Counted from the stretch's first letter, positions 34,931 through 44,174 are shown. The stretch: DNA of 64,000 bases from Chryseobacterium indologenes (GCA_001013295.1 LAZY01000019.1:1-64000); one strand, 5' to 3'. A program made the numbers and translations. The notes: generated from the letters alone by a model not told the origin.

Positions 34931-37927
34931 TTAAAAAGTTATTTGACATCCTAAAGAATAAGTTTTCAAAGGGGGAAGATATCCGGTTGACGTAAACTCG
35001 GGATCGAGACCGAAATAGTTCGTCCATGTCGCCAGATTTTGTCCCTGAACATATACTAAAGCCTGCTTTATCCATGAAGACCTAACAGGTATTTTGTAGT
35101 TTAACTGGATATTTTTTAGCCTTATAAATGATGCATCGCCGATCGCTGCTGTACTTGCGATGTAGTTCGCTGTAAGCGCATTAATCTGTGCATTGGTTCC
35201 GGCTGAGTAAGGCATAATAAAACCGCCTTGATTGTTTTGAGACCATACATTTGTAAACGCAGCTGGCTGATTGTTCATATTGCCGGGGTAGGGCATAGTA
35301 CTTATGTAGTTGTAGTTGGTCTGTTTTACGAACTGGAATAGGAATGACAGGCTCAAGTTTTTGTAGCTAATTTCATTCTGCCATCCGCCAAAGAATTTCG
35401 TTCCGATATTTTCAATGGCTTTATTGTCATCGGGACTGCTTATTTTGCCATCCCCATTGTAGTCTTTAAAGAGATATGATCCAGTGCTGGGGTCAATACC
35501 TTCATATTGGTATAGCTTGACGATAGAAGTGGGGTAGCCTATTACATACGTATTAGCGTATGATGAACCCTCCAGTCCTGGAAAAGATAACAGTTTGCTT
35601 TTGGGAATCGTGATATTGAAGGAAGAGCTCCAATTCCATTTATTACCTCTGATAGGATGTGCTGACAGCTCTACTTCCCATCCGGTATTCTCAACGGTTG
35701 CATCCAGGTTGGATTGCACCGATGAAAAACCTGTTGTAGCGGGTAATGGGATTCCAACCAACTGATTGGATGAACGGTTTTGGTAATATGCGGATTGGAG
35801 CATCAGCCTATCTTTCAAGAAGCCGAGCTGAATCGCAACCTCCAGTTTTTTTGTTTTTTCCCAGCTGAAATAAGGATTGTAAAGCCTTGATGGATAAAAT
35901 CCTACGACATCATTGTAGGAACTTGTTGATAAGGTATATGTATCAAGAAACTGGTAGTCACCGATAGCATCGCTTCCGGTCAGACCGAAGCTTCCTCTTA
36001 ATTTTCCTGTACTGAGCCATCTGCTGTTTTTTAAAAAGCTCTCTTCTGAGAACAACCATGCTGCGCCAAGTGCTCCAAAGTTTGCAAATCTGTTAGCTGA
36101 ACCAAAGCGGCTGGAACCGTCCCGCCTTGCGGTTAGATTAAGTATATATCGGTTTGCAAATTGATAATTTACTCTTCCATATAGAGAAACATAGCGATAA
36201 TCAATATCGATTTCGTCTCTGAATGTCTTTGTTGTTGCCGCTGCAATATTGTACAGTAAAGCGTTGCTTGAAAATCCTGTCCCTGTTATGCCTGATTGCT
36301 GATTCCTTGTCGTTTGCAATGAACTTCCTACCAAGACCTGCAGTTCATGTCTGTTGATTTTTTTGTTCCACGATAATTGCGGTTCTACTATGAATGAGAA
36401 TATTTTATTAAGACCCTTTGAGGAAGTTGAATATTGTGGACTGGAACCTGACGTTGAAGCCGGGTTGTACATTGTGTTTGGTTTGACGGCAAATTCTTCA
36501 AAGTCCTGAAAGTTCATACCACCATTTATTTTGAAATTTAAGCCAAGCCCTATTAAATAGTCCACATTAAGGCTTTGATTAAACTGTTTCATCGTATTGT
36601 TATACACGCCTTCCAGCGAAGCAATTGGATTGGCGAATGTCCCATCTTCCCAATTTAATGTTCCATCTGGCTTATAAAGAGCAGGTGCATTGGGGCTTAA
36701 AAACAGGGATCGGTTGGTGAGATCCGTGTTAATTACATTATTATCAGAAGTGCTGAAATTGTTTGTAAATGAGAGGGTCAACTTTTTATTATGAGATTTA
36801 TAATTGTAGCTTGACATCAAAGTATTTACCTTATAGCGAAAATTGCCCGGAAAAACTGTGGTTTGCTCAGTATGCCCTCCGCTAATTAAAAAGCTACTGT
36901 TGGCTCCTCCGCCACTTAACGAAATCATAGTTGACTGTAACTCTGCCCAATTGCCTATTAAGACTTTTTGCCAATCTGTATATCGCGATTGATCCCATTT
37001 TCCATTGATATCGTAGGCATTGGAAGGATAGGTAGCGATTCCAGAATTCGCATAAGCCTGCCTTCTCATTGAAATATACTGCTCGGTATTCATCATTTCC
37101 ATATGGTTTGCCACCTTACTTAGTCCATAGTTGGTATTCAGGGAAACTTCTAACCGTCCTTTTGTGCCGCGTTTAGTCGTGACGAGAACAACGCCATTCG
37201 CACCACGTGTACCGTAGATGGCTGTCGCATCAGCATCTTTAAGGATTTCAATGCTTTCGATATCGTTGGGGTTAATGGAGTTTAGAGGGCTAATATTGCC
37301 GGAAGGAAGGATGGCGGCAGAGTTTTGTGCATTGACACGCCCTCCGTATGGAACACCATCGATGATATATAAAGGTTCGTTTCCAGCACTTCTCAGACTG
37401 TTTTTGCCACGAATCTGAATATCAAAGCCAGCACCGGGAACTCCCGTACTTTGCGTGATATTCACTCCGGAAACCCGCCCCTGTATAGAAGAAAGAACAT
37501 TAGTGACAGGCTGGTTTGCAATTTCTTTTGCTGTAACCTTCGCGATATTTCCCGTACTTTCTTTTTCTTTTACTTTGTAATAACCTGCGTTAAGCACAAC
37601 TTCTTCAATTTGCCTTTCCCTATTGCTTAAAGCAATATTGGCAGTGGATATTGTTCCGATGTCTAGCCGTTGTTCTGCATAATCTGGATGTTTGAAAATA
37701 AGAACGGGATTGTTTCCGGCAACTTGGATCTGATATTTCCCGGAAGAATTAGTAATTGTAACTTCTGTACTGCCTTCCTGAAATACCGAGACATTACTGA
37801 CTGGCTGCCCATTTTGTGTGACCGTTCCCGAGATGGTTCTTACTTGTCCTATTGCCATTCCCGAGACTAGCAGGGTTAAAGTGGCTGAAAGTTGAATACA
37901 GCCTAGCCTGCAAAAGTTTTTTTTCAT
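34931..37927 (-). CDS. SusC/RagA-family TonB-dependent transporter
   Basis: This protein has about 998 residues; I start at MKKNFCRLGC (37927), preferred because a signal peptide follows. A carboxypeptidase-regulatory-like domain (SGTVTQNGQPVSNVSVFQ) comes next, then the plug with the SusC hallmark ATAIYGTRGANGVVLVTTK and a long beta-barrel ending in TYSLGCQITF. It imports substrate with TonB energy, partnered by SusD. No ECF sigma/anti-sigma pair is adjacent. Confidence 0.93.
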   Translation of the reverse strand: MKKNFCRLGCIQLSATLTLLVSGMAIGQVRTISGTVTQNGQPVSNVSVFQEGSTEVTITNSSGKYQIQVAGNNPVLIFKHPDYAEQRLDIGTISTANIALSNRERQIEEVVLNAGYYKVKEKESTGNIAKVTAKEIANQPVTNVLSSIQGRVSGVNITQSTGVPGAGFDIQIRGKNSLRSAGNEPLYIIDGVPYGGRVNAQNSAAILPSGNISPLNSINPNDIESIEILKDADATAIYGTRGANGVVLVTTKRGTKGRLEVSLNTNYGLSKVANHMEMMNTEQYISMRRQAYANSGIATYPSNAYDINGKWDQSRYTDWQKVLIGNWAELQSTMISLSGGGANSSFLISGGHTEQTTVFPGNFRYKVNTLMSSYNYKSHNKKLTLSFTNNFSTSDNNVINTDLTNRSLFLSPNAPALYKPDGTLNWEDGTFANPIASLEGVYNNTMKQFNQSLNVDYLIGLGLNFKINGGMNFQDFEEFAVKPNTMYNPASTSGSSPQYSTSSKGLNKIFSFIVEPQLSWNKKINRHELQVLVGSSLQTTRNQQSGITGTGFSSNALLYNIAAATTKTFRDEIDIDYRYVSLYGRVNYQFANRYILNLTARRDGSSRFGSANRFANFGALGAAWLFSEESFLKNSRWLSTGKLRGSFGLTGSDAIGDYQFLDTYTLSTSSYNDVVGFYPSRLYNPYFSWEKTKKLEVAIQLGFLKDRLMLQSAYYQNRSSNQLVGIPLPATTGFSSVQSNLDATVENTGWEVELSAHPIRGNKWNWSSSFNITIPKSKLLSFPGLEGSSYANTYVIGYPTSIVKLYQYEGIDPSTGSYLFKDYNGDGKISSPDDNKAIENIGTKFFGGWQNEISYKNLSLSFLFQFVKQTNYNYISTMPYPGNMNNQPAAFTNVWSQNNQGGFIMPYSAGTNAQINALTANYIASTAAIGDASFIRLKNIQLNYKIPVRSSWIKQALVYVQGQNLATWTNYFGLDPEFTSTGYLPPLKTYSLGCQITF

Positions 37928-38059
37928 ACTTTTGATATAGTTTAATTTATTAGACTTTGCTCTTTCCAACCAGCGTCAACTTTGCGGAAAGGGCTTTTTT
38001 ATTATGTTTTAGGGGATTCTTAAGTAGTGTTATTCATTCTTTGCTTATTTGATTAATGG

Positions 38060-38590
38060 TTATTTTTTCTTTTGGATTCCTCTTTCTAAGATGAGGTATG
38101 ATGCATCAAGCATTTTGCATAAATGCAGGTATGGAACAAAGATTTTACTTTCAGCGGTGTGAGAATAGGTACCCAACGAAAAATAGACAGCCACCGAAAT
38201 GTAGTACTCGAAATCTTTGATGGAGTATTCTCCAAAAGCCTTTTGAAATACCAGCATTGGGTTTATAAATTCACCATCTGAAAGTGAACCCTGTGCTAAT
38301 GGCGAATAATTCTCCGCTGGGTCGTTGACTTTCCATCTTTTTTCTTTCTGCAATAGGAGAAAGCAAGCACGAACTAAAGACCGTAAAGCTTGATGAAAAT
38401 GAAATATCGCCGAAGAATCTTCCGGTATTACAGACTTCTTTTTGCCCGAATAAATCATAATTTGGTTCAATAGTTCTTTGGCAGTAACAAGGTCGTTGAA
38501 TTGAAAGAATTTTTCAATAAGTTTTATCCTTGAATTCGTTTTACTGCCAGACCAGAACCGTGACTCAAAATCTATTTTTTTGTTTTTCAA
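38060..38590 (-). CDS. Hypothetical protein
   Basis: This 176-aa soluble, mostly helical protein (MKNKKIDFESRFW...) contains an FHFHQALRSLVRACFLLL segment near 65-85. I recognise no domain. It has a long leader (38591-38800), itself downstream of a structured RNA on the same strand, so its expression could be controlled by that region. It lies 132 bp upstream of the susC start. Confidence 0.55.
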   Translation of the reverse strand: MKNKKIDFESRFWSGSKTNSRIKLIEKFFQFNDLVTAKELLNQIMIYSGKKKSVIPEDSSAIFHFHQALRSLVRACFLLLQKEKRWKVNDPAENYSPLAQGSLSDGEFINPMLVFQKAFGEYSIKDFEYYISVAVYFSLGTYSHTAESKIFVPYLHLCKMLDASYLILERGIQKKK

Positions 38591-38802
38591 TAGCTGTCTT
38601 TTAGTAGTTTTTGATTTTAAAGACCGTATTGGAGGAAGCCTTACCAGTGCAGAAAACTCCCTGCCTCTACAGGTCGAAATTTAATATGAATGAAAATTGG
38701 TGTGAGCTAAAATGCCCCAATGGATGCGCTGCCATTGTAACCTGCCTAATCTTTATAGTAAAAGCAGCTTAGAAATAGTGGAGTAGGCGGACAGCATTAG
38801 AA

Positions 38803-38972
38803 TAAAAACGGCGTGGAACTCTACTTACTGGATAGGGGTACTGGCATACCTTGCAACAGATAAGAGAGCCCACGCCGCGCGGTCGTGAGCAATCTGCTTA
38901 TCGTCTCGTTGCTAAAAAGTGCCAGTTTTTCTATCCGAGATTCTAAGCGAATGCTTTTAATATTTTTTTAAA
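38803..38972 (-). ncRNA. Structured RNA candidate, long imperfect hairpin with terminator-like 3' end
   Basis: Nested stems: GGATAG/CTATCC (38830-38835, 38931-38936), ACTGGCA/TGCCAGT (38840-38846, 38920-38926), GCAAC/GTTGC (38853-38857, 38908-38912), GATAAG/CTTATC (38859-38864, 38897-38902) and an apical CACG/CGTG. On the minus strand a promoter (TTG at 39006-39008, 19-bp gap, TATTTTTG at 38979-38986) precedes it. It ends CCACGCCGTTTTTATT. The tail can also pair with the apical arm (38810-38816 with 38870-38876), giving an alternative fold. It could be a 6S-like or Flavo-1-type RNA, or an attenuator. Confidence 0.7.
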
Positions 38973-39081
38973 GTTTCGCAAAAATACATCAATATTTTGA
39001 TGTTTCAATATGCGAATATAATAAAAATAATTTACATATGTGTAATTGTTAAGGTTGTTTTTTATTACTCCATTTGTTAGT

Positions 39082-39396
39082 ATGAGAAAGCAAACTAAAA
39101 TTCCAGAATTAACTGATGCAATTTCAGAAGTAATTAAAGACCTTTATAAACAAAGTGGCAAGGCATTGTTAGATGTTAACAATGAATATTTTACTGAATA
39201 TGGAAAAAATCTTGCTTTGGAGCGGTATACTTCTACTGACCATAATATTACTTGTAGTAAATTATTTGCAATCTGCGATTATTTTGAGATTTCATTGTCA
39301 GAATTTTTCAGTAGAGTTGAAGACAAAAATAAGATGCTAAAATTTAAAAAAGATCGAAAAGGAGTATTAGTCAAGAAAGCCTATAAAGAATCATGA
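39082..39396 (+). CDS. Small XRE-like helix-turn-helix protein
   Basis: This 104-aa protein starts at MRKQTKIPEL (39082); upstream in-frame codons are unlikely to be translated. The segment LFAICDYFEISLSEFF (about 66-81) matches the last helices of XRE-type DNA-binding domains, and the tail is basic. It may be a transcriptional regulator of the accessory genes. The 39397-39483 gap shows nothing notable. Confidence 0.6.
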   Translation: MRKQTKIPELTDAISEVIKDLYKQSGKALLDVNNEYFTEYGKNLALERYTSTDHNITCSKLFAICDYFEISLSEFFSRVEDKNKMLKFKKDRKGVLVKKAYKES

Positions 39397-39483
39397 AATA
39401 GCTAAGAAATAAAATATTTATTCTAAGAGAAGTGATAGCTACGTAAGGCATTGCATCGATAGGTGTAATATTTTTTATTTTCT

Positions 39484-39696
39484 TTAGTCAGACTTCAAAA
39501 AGCTAGTTAGGGTAATAATTTTGTTTTCCTTGGAATCATAAACTGCTTCGACATAGAAATTGAAAAGTTTATACAATGCAAATCTAACATTGCCTTTCTC
39601 TGACGTATTGATGAACTCGCCGAGGGTGAATGCCAAGTTGTATTGTTCTTCCTTTGGGAGCTGAGTAAATTCGTAAAAAGATAATTCCTTTTCCAT
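39484..39696 (-). CDS. Hypothetical small acidic protein
   Basis: This 70-aa protein (MEKELSFYEFTQLPKEEQYN...) starts directly after the stop of the small membrane protein (TAA-ATG). It contains GEFINTSEKGNVRFALYKL and VYDSKENKIITLTSF, a two-part alpha+beta pattern. The family is not recognised. It is probably co-transcribed with the upstream gene. Confidence 0.55.
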   Translation of the reverse strand: MEKELSFYEFTQLPKEEQYNLAFTLGEFINTSEKGNVRFALYKLFNFYVEAVYDSKENKIITLTSFLKSD

Positions 39697-39849
39697 TTAT
39701 TTTTCACTGATTTCTTTATAATATCTTTCGGAACATTGTTGTAGAACTTCTTCGGTCTCTTTCAGATTTTTGTGTAGAATAACAATCCAGATGGATAGTA
39801 AAATAATACATATTGTAGCCAAGATGCTGTAGATTTTCATTGTTTTCAT
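39697..39849 (-). CDS. Small single-pass membrane protein
   Basis: This protein has about 50 residues if started at MKTMKIYSIL (39849). It has one membrane helix (SILATICIILLSIWIVIL) and a charged tail with one Cys. A longer in-frame extension upstream lacks a plausible start region. Function is unknown. Confidence 0.5.
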   Translation of the reverse strand: MKTMKIYSILATICIILLSIWIVILHKNLKETEEVLQQCSERYYKEISEK

Positions 39850-40037
39850 ATTTGTATTTTCATAAAGATAACAAACTTTTTCGAAATAGCATTCATATTG
39901 TCGTGGAAATGAAAACACAATAGCCCCTCAGGACGTTTGGGACAACAAATAGTAAATTAGTAGGGCTAATGCAGTTTTAAAAAAATGAAAAATTTTGTAT
40001 CAATATGTTTTTGTATATTGAAGATAAAAGCTGATAA

Positions 40038-41096
40038 ATGAATATCGATGAATTAAGAGAGCTACTTGACCAATTTCTAAATCGGTGGCCTATTGAAAAC
40101 ATTAAAAGTATGTCTTTACAAGAATATGTTGGATTAAAAAATAAAGACACTTTCTGCCAGTGGGTAGAAACTAAAACACGAATGCTAGGAAGTATAAAGG
40201 GGATGACTTCTATAAAATTTGGTATTTATCAAAGACAGGATCAGGCCAAAAGACCTAAAAATTACGAAAATGATGATGAATATTCTTGGTTGGCAGCTTA
40301 CGGAGAGGAGAGGGGAGCAGCATTTAAAAAAGTACAAGATGAAATCATAAAAATTATTCAGCTGTCTGAACTTGGAAAATTTGAGCAAATTGATGATTTA
40401 GTTTTGCCTGATCTGTTTAAGTGGAAGGTTGCGTTTTTATATTCTAATGAGAGGCTTATCCCAATTTTCAAGAATGATGTTTTAATTAAAATAGCTGAAC
40501 ATTTTGGTCTGAAAACAAATCGGCGTACAACAATTTCACAAATACAAAATGTGATGATGCAAAATAAGCCTGTAAATCTGGATGTATATTCTTTTATGAG
40601 GCAACTTTATGACCAGTTCGGAAATACTGAAAATGCCGTCGATGTTGCGGTTGCGATACATCATCTAAGAAAAAAATTACGGTCAAGGAAAGCCGCAAGC
40701 AAAATAAATACGGAAGAACATATTAGGACTACTGTAGCCCGTTCTTTTATTGCTCAAAAGAAACATGGTAAGATTCAGCAAGCACTGTATAAGTTACTAT
40801 GTGCTCAATATGGTGAAAAAAACGTGTTTCCTGAAGAAAATTTTGTTGATATAAAACTTATTCAAAAGGACTACATTACTTTTTATGAAGTAAAATCATC
40901 ATCTTATGCTTCTGAATGTATAAAAGAAGCTCTGGGACAGGTTTTACTATATTCATTTAATGACTGCGATGAAAGGCCAAAAAAACATATTGTGGTTGGA
41001 CAATATCCGGCAAACGATAGTGATAAAAAGTACATTGAATTTTTAAAACAGAATTTGAAACTGGAATTTGATTATATAAATATCGAAATAGAATAG
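40038..41096 (+). CDS. PD-(D/E)XK nuclease with McrB-type N-terminal sensor-like domain
   Basis: This 352-aa protein has an N-terminal block (about 1-150) with SLQEYVGLKN, TFCQWVETKT, LGSIKGMTSIKFGIYQR and YSWLAAYGEERGAAF. It resembles the N-terminal recognition region of some McrB-like restriction proteins. The C-terminus is a PD-(D/E)XK nuclease with Asp271, Glu284-V-Lys286 and a trailing EALGQVLLYSF. No ATPase domain is present. Role in restriction or defence is inferred; two more such nucleases follow. Confidence 0.7.
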   Translation: MNIDELRELLDQFLNRWPIENIKSMSLQEYVGLKNKDTFCQWVETKTRMLGSIKGMTSIKFGIYQRQDQAKRPKNYENDDEYSWLAAYGEERGAAFKKVQDEIIKIIQLSELGKFEQIDDLVLPDLFKWKVAFLYSNERLIPIFKNDVLIKIAEHFGLKTNRRTTISQIQNVMMQNKPVNLDVYSFMRQLYDQFGNTENAVDVAVAIHHLRKKLRSRKAASKINTEEHIRTTVARSFIAQKKHGKIQQALYKLLCAQYGEKNVFPEENFVDIKLIQKDYITFYEVKSSSYASECIKEALGQVLLYSFNDCDERPKKHIVVGQYPANDSDKKYIEFLKQNLKLEFDYINIEIE

Positions 41097-41157
41097 ATAT
41101 TTCCTGGAGAGAAATTTTCACAACATCACTATAAAGCTAAACTACTAAATAATAACC

Positions 41158-42897
41158 ATGTTCGGACATCTAATAAAATTTTCAGAAGCTTACGAGGAGC
41201 CCTTTCCTAGTAAACCTTTGGATTTAATCGCAGAAATTCCAAAAGAAGAACTCATTGCTACGGTTGTAGCTATAAATTCAAAAATAAATCCTGTCTATAG
41301 CTCATACATAGATGATTCGCGCGAAACGCAAGTAGCTTGCTTAAGATTTTTATTTTTGGATAATCATAATAACCTAGAGGATTCAAATTGTTTAGATTTT
41401 ATAAATGAATATTTAAAAACACCGCAAAATTATGTTCTATTTTCGCGGGTAACCTGTCTCTATGCTTTGCAGGAAATTTTAAATTCTAACAATTTTACAG
41501 AGAAGACACCTCGGTATACAATTCAGAATAGGGAGCAAATTCTTCGATATCTGCTATGTGTAAACAGCAATGTTTTGGTATTTGACCAAGAATACAGGTC
41601 AAGTGGTTATGAAAAACTCGGTGAAAGATTTTTCGAGTTTTTTATGTTTAAAGAATTACCCCAAAATCAATATTATCATAGCCTTAACCCCGTCAATTTC
41701 CTTTATAAGTCATTTTCATTACTTACAACAATTGAGAAAGATGAATTTTTTGGTAAACATTTTTCTGATTATCTGAAAAAGACTTTCAAGATTGAATCCT
41801 TGATAGAGTTCTTCAAATTTTTAGCTTATACCTACTTTAAAAGCTTCGACAATAAGTTGGATGTTAGTTACATTAATATTTTAGCAGACAATAGGGAATA
41901 TGTAGATATCCTTGATGCTTTTAGTAAACGAAATGTAACTGGAAAAATTGAGAAAACAGATTTAAAAATTTTCGATTTTATGGAAATCAAGAAGAATCCT
42001 TTATTTAGAGCAAGTGATGAATATAATAGAAATTTAATAACTTATTTAATTCTTGACAATAAATTATTGCTTGAAAAAACATACTCTTTATTCATCAATG
42101 ATTTCTGGTTTGATTATTTAAAACCTTTTAATATTTGTAATAGAAATGATTGGGGAAATTTCATCGGGGATAAATTTTTTGAACCCTTTATTGAAAATAT
42201 TTTTTCAGAAGCCTTCAGAGATAACCCAAGAGTAGTTTTCAGACATACTAATGACTTAAAATTTAAACTGGATGGAAGAAATGAAATTGAATATGCCGAT
42301 TACTATATTCGTGAAAAAAACAAGATTATACTGGCAGAAGCAAAAAGTAATTACCTTCCCTTAGTTAATGGGTATAAAACCGTTAAAACGCTTGAGGATT
42401 TTGACAAAATTGACTTTGAAAAATTTTACAAAGATTATGGCTTAATACAGCTTGCGAAAAAGACTATTAAAGAATTCCATAACTACAAACATTATATAAA
42501 AGATCCTTTATTTGATTTTAGTAGAAAAGTTCATCTATATCCCACTTTGATTGTAAATGATTTTATTTTCAGTTCCGGTTATACTTCAATGGCATTTAAG
42601 CGCAAATTTGAGAGTTTGCTTCTCTCCGAAAATATTGAAATAGAAAATGAATTGCATAAAATTCACCCGCTGACCATCATAAATGTTGCTGATCTGCAAA
42701 ATATAAAAATGTCACTTCAATTAAGAAAGCAAAGTATTTTCAATATATTTAGGCATTATCATTCTTGTTCAGGGTATGAAGCTATTCAAAGAACCGGAGA
42801 AACAACTAGAGGCTTGTTAACGGTTGAGCATTCAATAAACAAATTAATAAAATCAAATTTAGTAGCCAACAAGAAGTTTGATTGGATTGAGAATTAA
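41158..42897 (+). CDS. Large protein with C-terminal PD-(D/E)XK nuclease-like core
   Basis: This 579-aa protein has a helical, otherwise unrecognised N-terminal ~350 residues. The segment EYADYYIREKNKIILAEAKS places Asp381, Glu394 and Lys396 in the spacing of a PD-(D/E)XK site. The C-terminus may hold a DNA-binding or wing region. It starts 61 bp after the first nuclease gene on the same strand. I know no named family for it; the nuclease call rests on the motif alone. Confidence 0.6.
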   Translation: MFGHLIKFSEAYEEPFPSKPLDLIAEIPKEELIATVVAINSKINPVYSSYIDDSRETQVACLRFLFLDNHNNLEDSNCLDFINEYLKTPQNYVLFSRVTCLYALQEILNSNNFTEKTPRYTIQNREQILRYLLCVNSNVLVFDQEYRSSGYEKLGERFFEFFMFKELPQNQYYHSLNPVNFLYKSFSLLTTIEKDEFFGKHFSDYLKKTFKIESLIEFFKFLAYTYFKSFDNKLDVSYINILADNREYVDILDAFSKRNVTGKIEKTDLKIFDFMEIKKNPLFRASDEYNRNLITYLILDNKLLLEKTYSLFINDFWFDYLKPFNICNRNDWGNFIGDKFFEPFIENIFSEAFRDNPRVVFRHTNDLKFKLDGRNEIEYADYYIREKNKIILAEAKSNYLPLVNGYKTVKTLEDFDKIDFEKFYKDYGLIQLAKKTIKEFHNYKHYIKDPLFDFSRKVHLYPTLIVNDFIFSSGYTSMAFKRKFESLLLSENIEIENELHKIHPLTIINVADLQNIKMSLQLRKQSIFNIFRHYHSCSGYEAIQRTGETTRGLLTVEHSINKLIKSNLVANKKFDWIEN

Positions 42898-42977
42898 ATG
42901 TGCACTTATGGGCCAAAGGATTGAGTGGCGTACAATTTTATATTTAGAAGGATTTAATATTTTGCTATTTTTGTAGT

Positions 42978-43997
42978 ATGAGTGATATAGATAAATTAAC
43001 GGTTATTGATAGAGATTTAGTTGAAAATATTAAATCTATAATCTTATCGTCAAGAAAAAGTTTATCTCAACGTGTCAATCAGGAATTGATTTTTACTTAT
43101 TGGAGAATCGGTAAAGAGATTGTCGATACAGAACAGAAGAATAATTTAGATAATCAGTCATCAAGGCAGATAATTTTGAATTTATCAAAACTTCTTACAA
43201 AGGAAATTGGAAAAGGATTTTCTCGTTCCAACCTTTTTAATATGAGAAAGCTTTATACCGAATATCCGGATGTCCAGTCGCTGACTGGACACTTAACCTG
43301 GACACATTTTTGTGAGCTTTTAATTATAGAAGATAAAGCAAAACGTAGTTTCTATGAGAAAGAAACCGTAAATTCAAACTGGTCTATTCGGGAATTGAAA
43401 AGACAAATTGATAGTTCTTTATATGAAAGGCTTTTGCTTTCAAAAGGATCTAAGAATAAAGAAAAAGTTCTAGAATTAGCTCGAAAAGGACAAGAAATAA
43501 CAAATGCGGATGATATTTTAAAAAATCCGTATGTTTTTGAATTTCTTGGAATTCCTGAGAATAAGCCAATTTTAGAAAGAGATTTGGAAGCAAAACTAAT
43601 CAGGCATATCGAAGATTTTTTGTTGGAATTAGGTCGTGGATTTATGTTTGTCGGTTCCCAGCAAAGAATAACTATCAATAATAACCATTATTATGTCGAT
43701 ATGGTGTTTTACAACAAGATTCTACGATCGTATATCCTGATTGAGCTTAAAACAACTAAACTTAACATTGCTGACGGAGGTCAATTAAATACATACTTAA
43801 ACTATTACAAAACAGAAATTAATGATGACAATGATAATCCACCAATAGGAATAATTCTGTGCGCTGAAAAAGACGATATCACAGCAGAATATATCTTAGG
43901 AGGATTTGAAAATAATGTATATGCTTCAAAATATGTAACAATTTTACCTGATAAGCAAGAGCTTATAGAGGAAGTTGAAAACGCATTGAAAGAATAA
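42978..43997 (+). CDS. DUF1016/YhcG-type PD-(D/E)XK nuclease
   Basis: This 339-aa protein has the full DUF1016 layout. The N-terminal half is helical (RVNQELIFTYWRIGKEIV; GFSRSNLFNMRKLY). The C-terminal nuclease has GRGFMFVGSQQRI, Asp241 (YYVDMVFYN), Glu256-L-Lys258 and QLNTYLNYY. Members occur in restriction loci, on mobile DNA and as solitary genes. A GCTGACTGGACACTTAACC tract at 43279-43297 encodes part of the normal domain. Confidence 0.88.
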   Translation: MSDIDKLTVIDRDLVENIKSIILSSRKSLSQRVNQELIFTYWRIGKEIVDTEQKNNLDNQSSRQIILNLSKLLTKEIGKGFSRSNLFNMRKLYTEYPDVQSLTGHLTWTHFCELLIIEDKAKRSFYEKETVNSNWSIRELKRQIDSSLYERLLLSKGSKNKEKVLELARKGQEITNADDILKNPYVFEFLGIPENKPILERDLEAKLIRHIEDFLLELGRGFMFVGSQQRITINNNHYYVDMVFYNKILRSYILIELKTTKLNIADGGQLNTYLNYYKTEINDDNDNPPIGIILCAEKDDITAEYILGGFENNVYASKYVTILPDKQELIEEVENALKE

Positions 43998-44104
43998 GTA
44001 ATTTTATAATGCAAATTTTCGGCGCGAAAATATGATCCGCAATAGTAATCTTAAATTTTCTTAAATATTTTCCGTTATAAAACAGGTTATATATATTTGT
44101 ATTG

Positions 44105-44174
44105 AATCTCATCTATAATTGAGTTTTCATGGTTATTAGTTTTTAGTCCCCGGATGAGTTGGGGACTTTTTTTA
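44105..44174 (+). ncRNA. Putative small RNA with two hairpins (copy 2)
   Basis: A TATATATTTG box (44090-44099) is followed by hairpin CTCA-N8-TGAG (44108-44123), TTTTCAT linker, and terminator AGTCCCC-N9-GGGGACT (44145-44167) with T7. It shares the box, hairpin, linker start and terminator position with the unit at 10955-11017. It could also be a leader/terminator of the gene at 44258, but the strong terminator argues for a separate RNA. Confidence 0.5.

Noticed and set aside
43279..43297. Possible frameshift or insertion within the DUF1016 gene (CTGACTGGACACTTAACCT repeat-like tract)
   Set aside because: The frame stays open and the residues fit the normal N-terminal domain (SLTGHLTWTHF).
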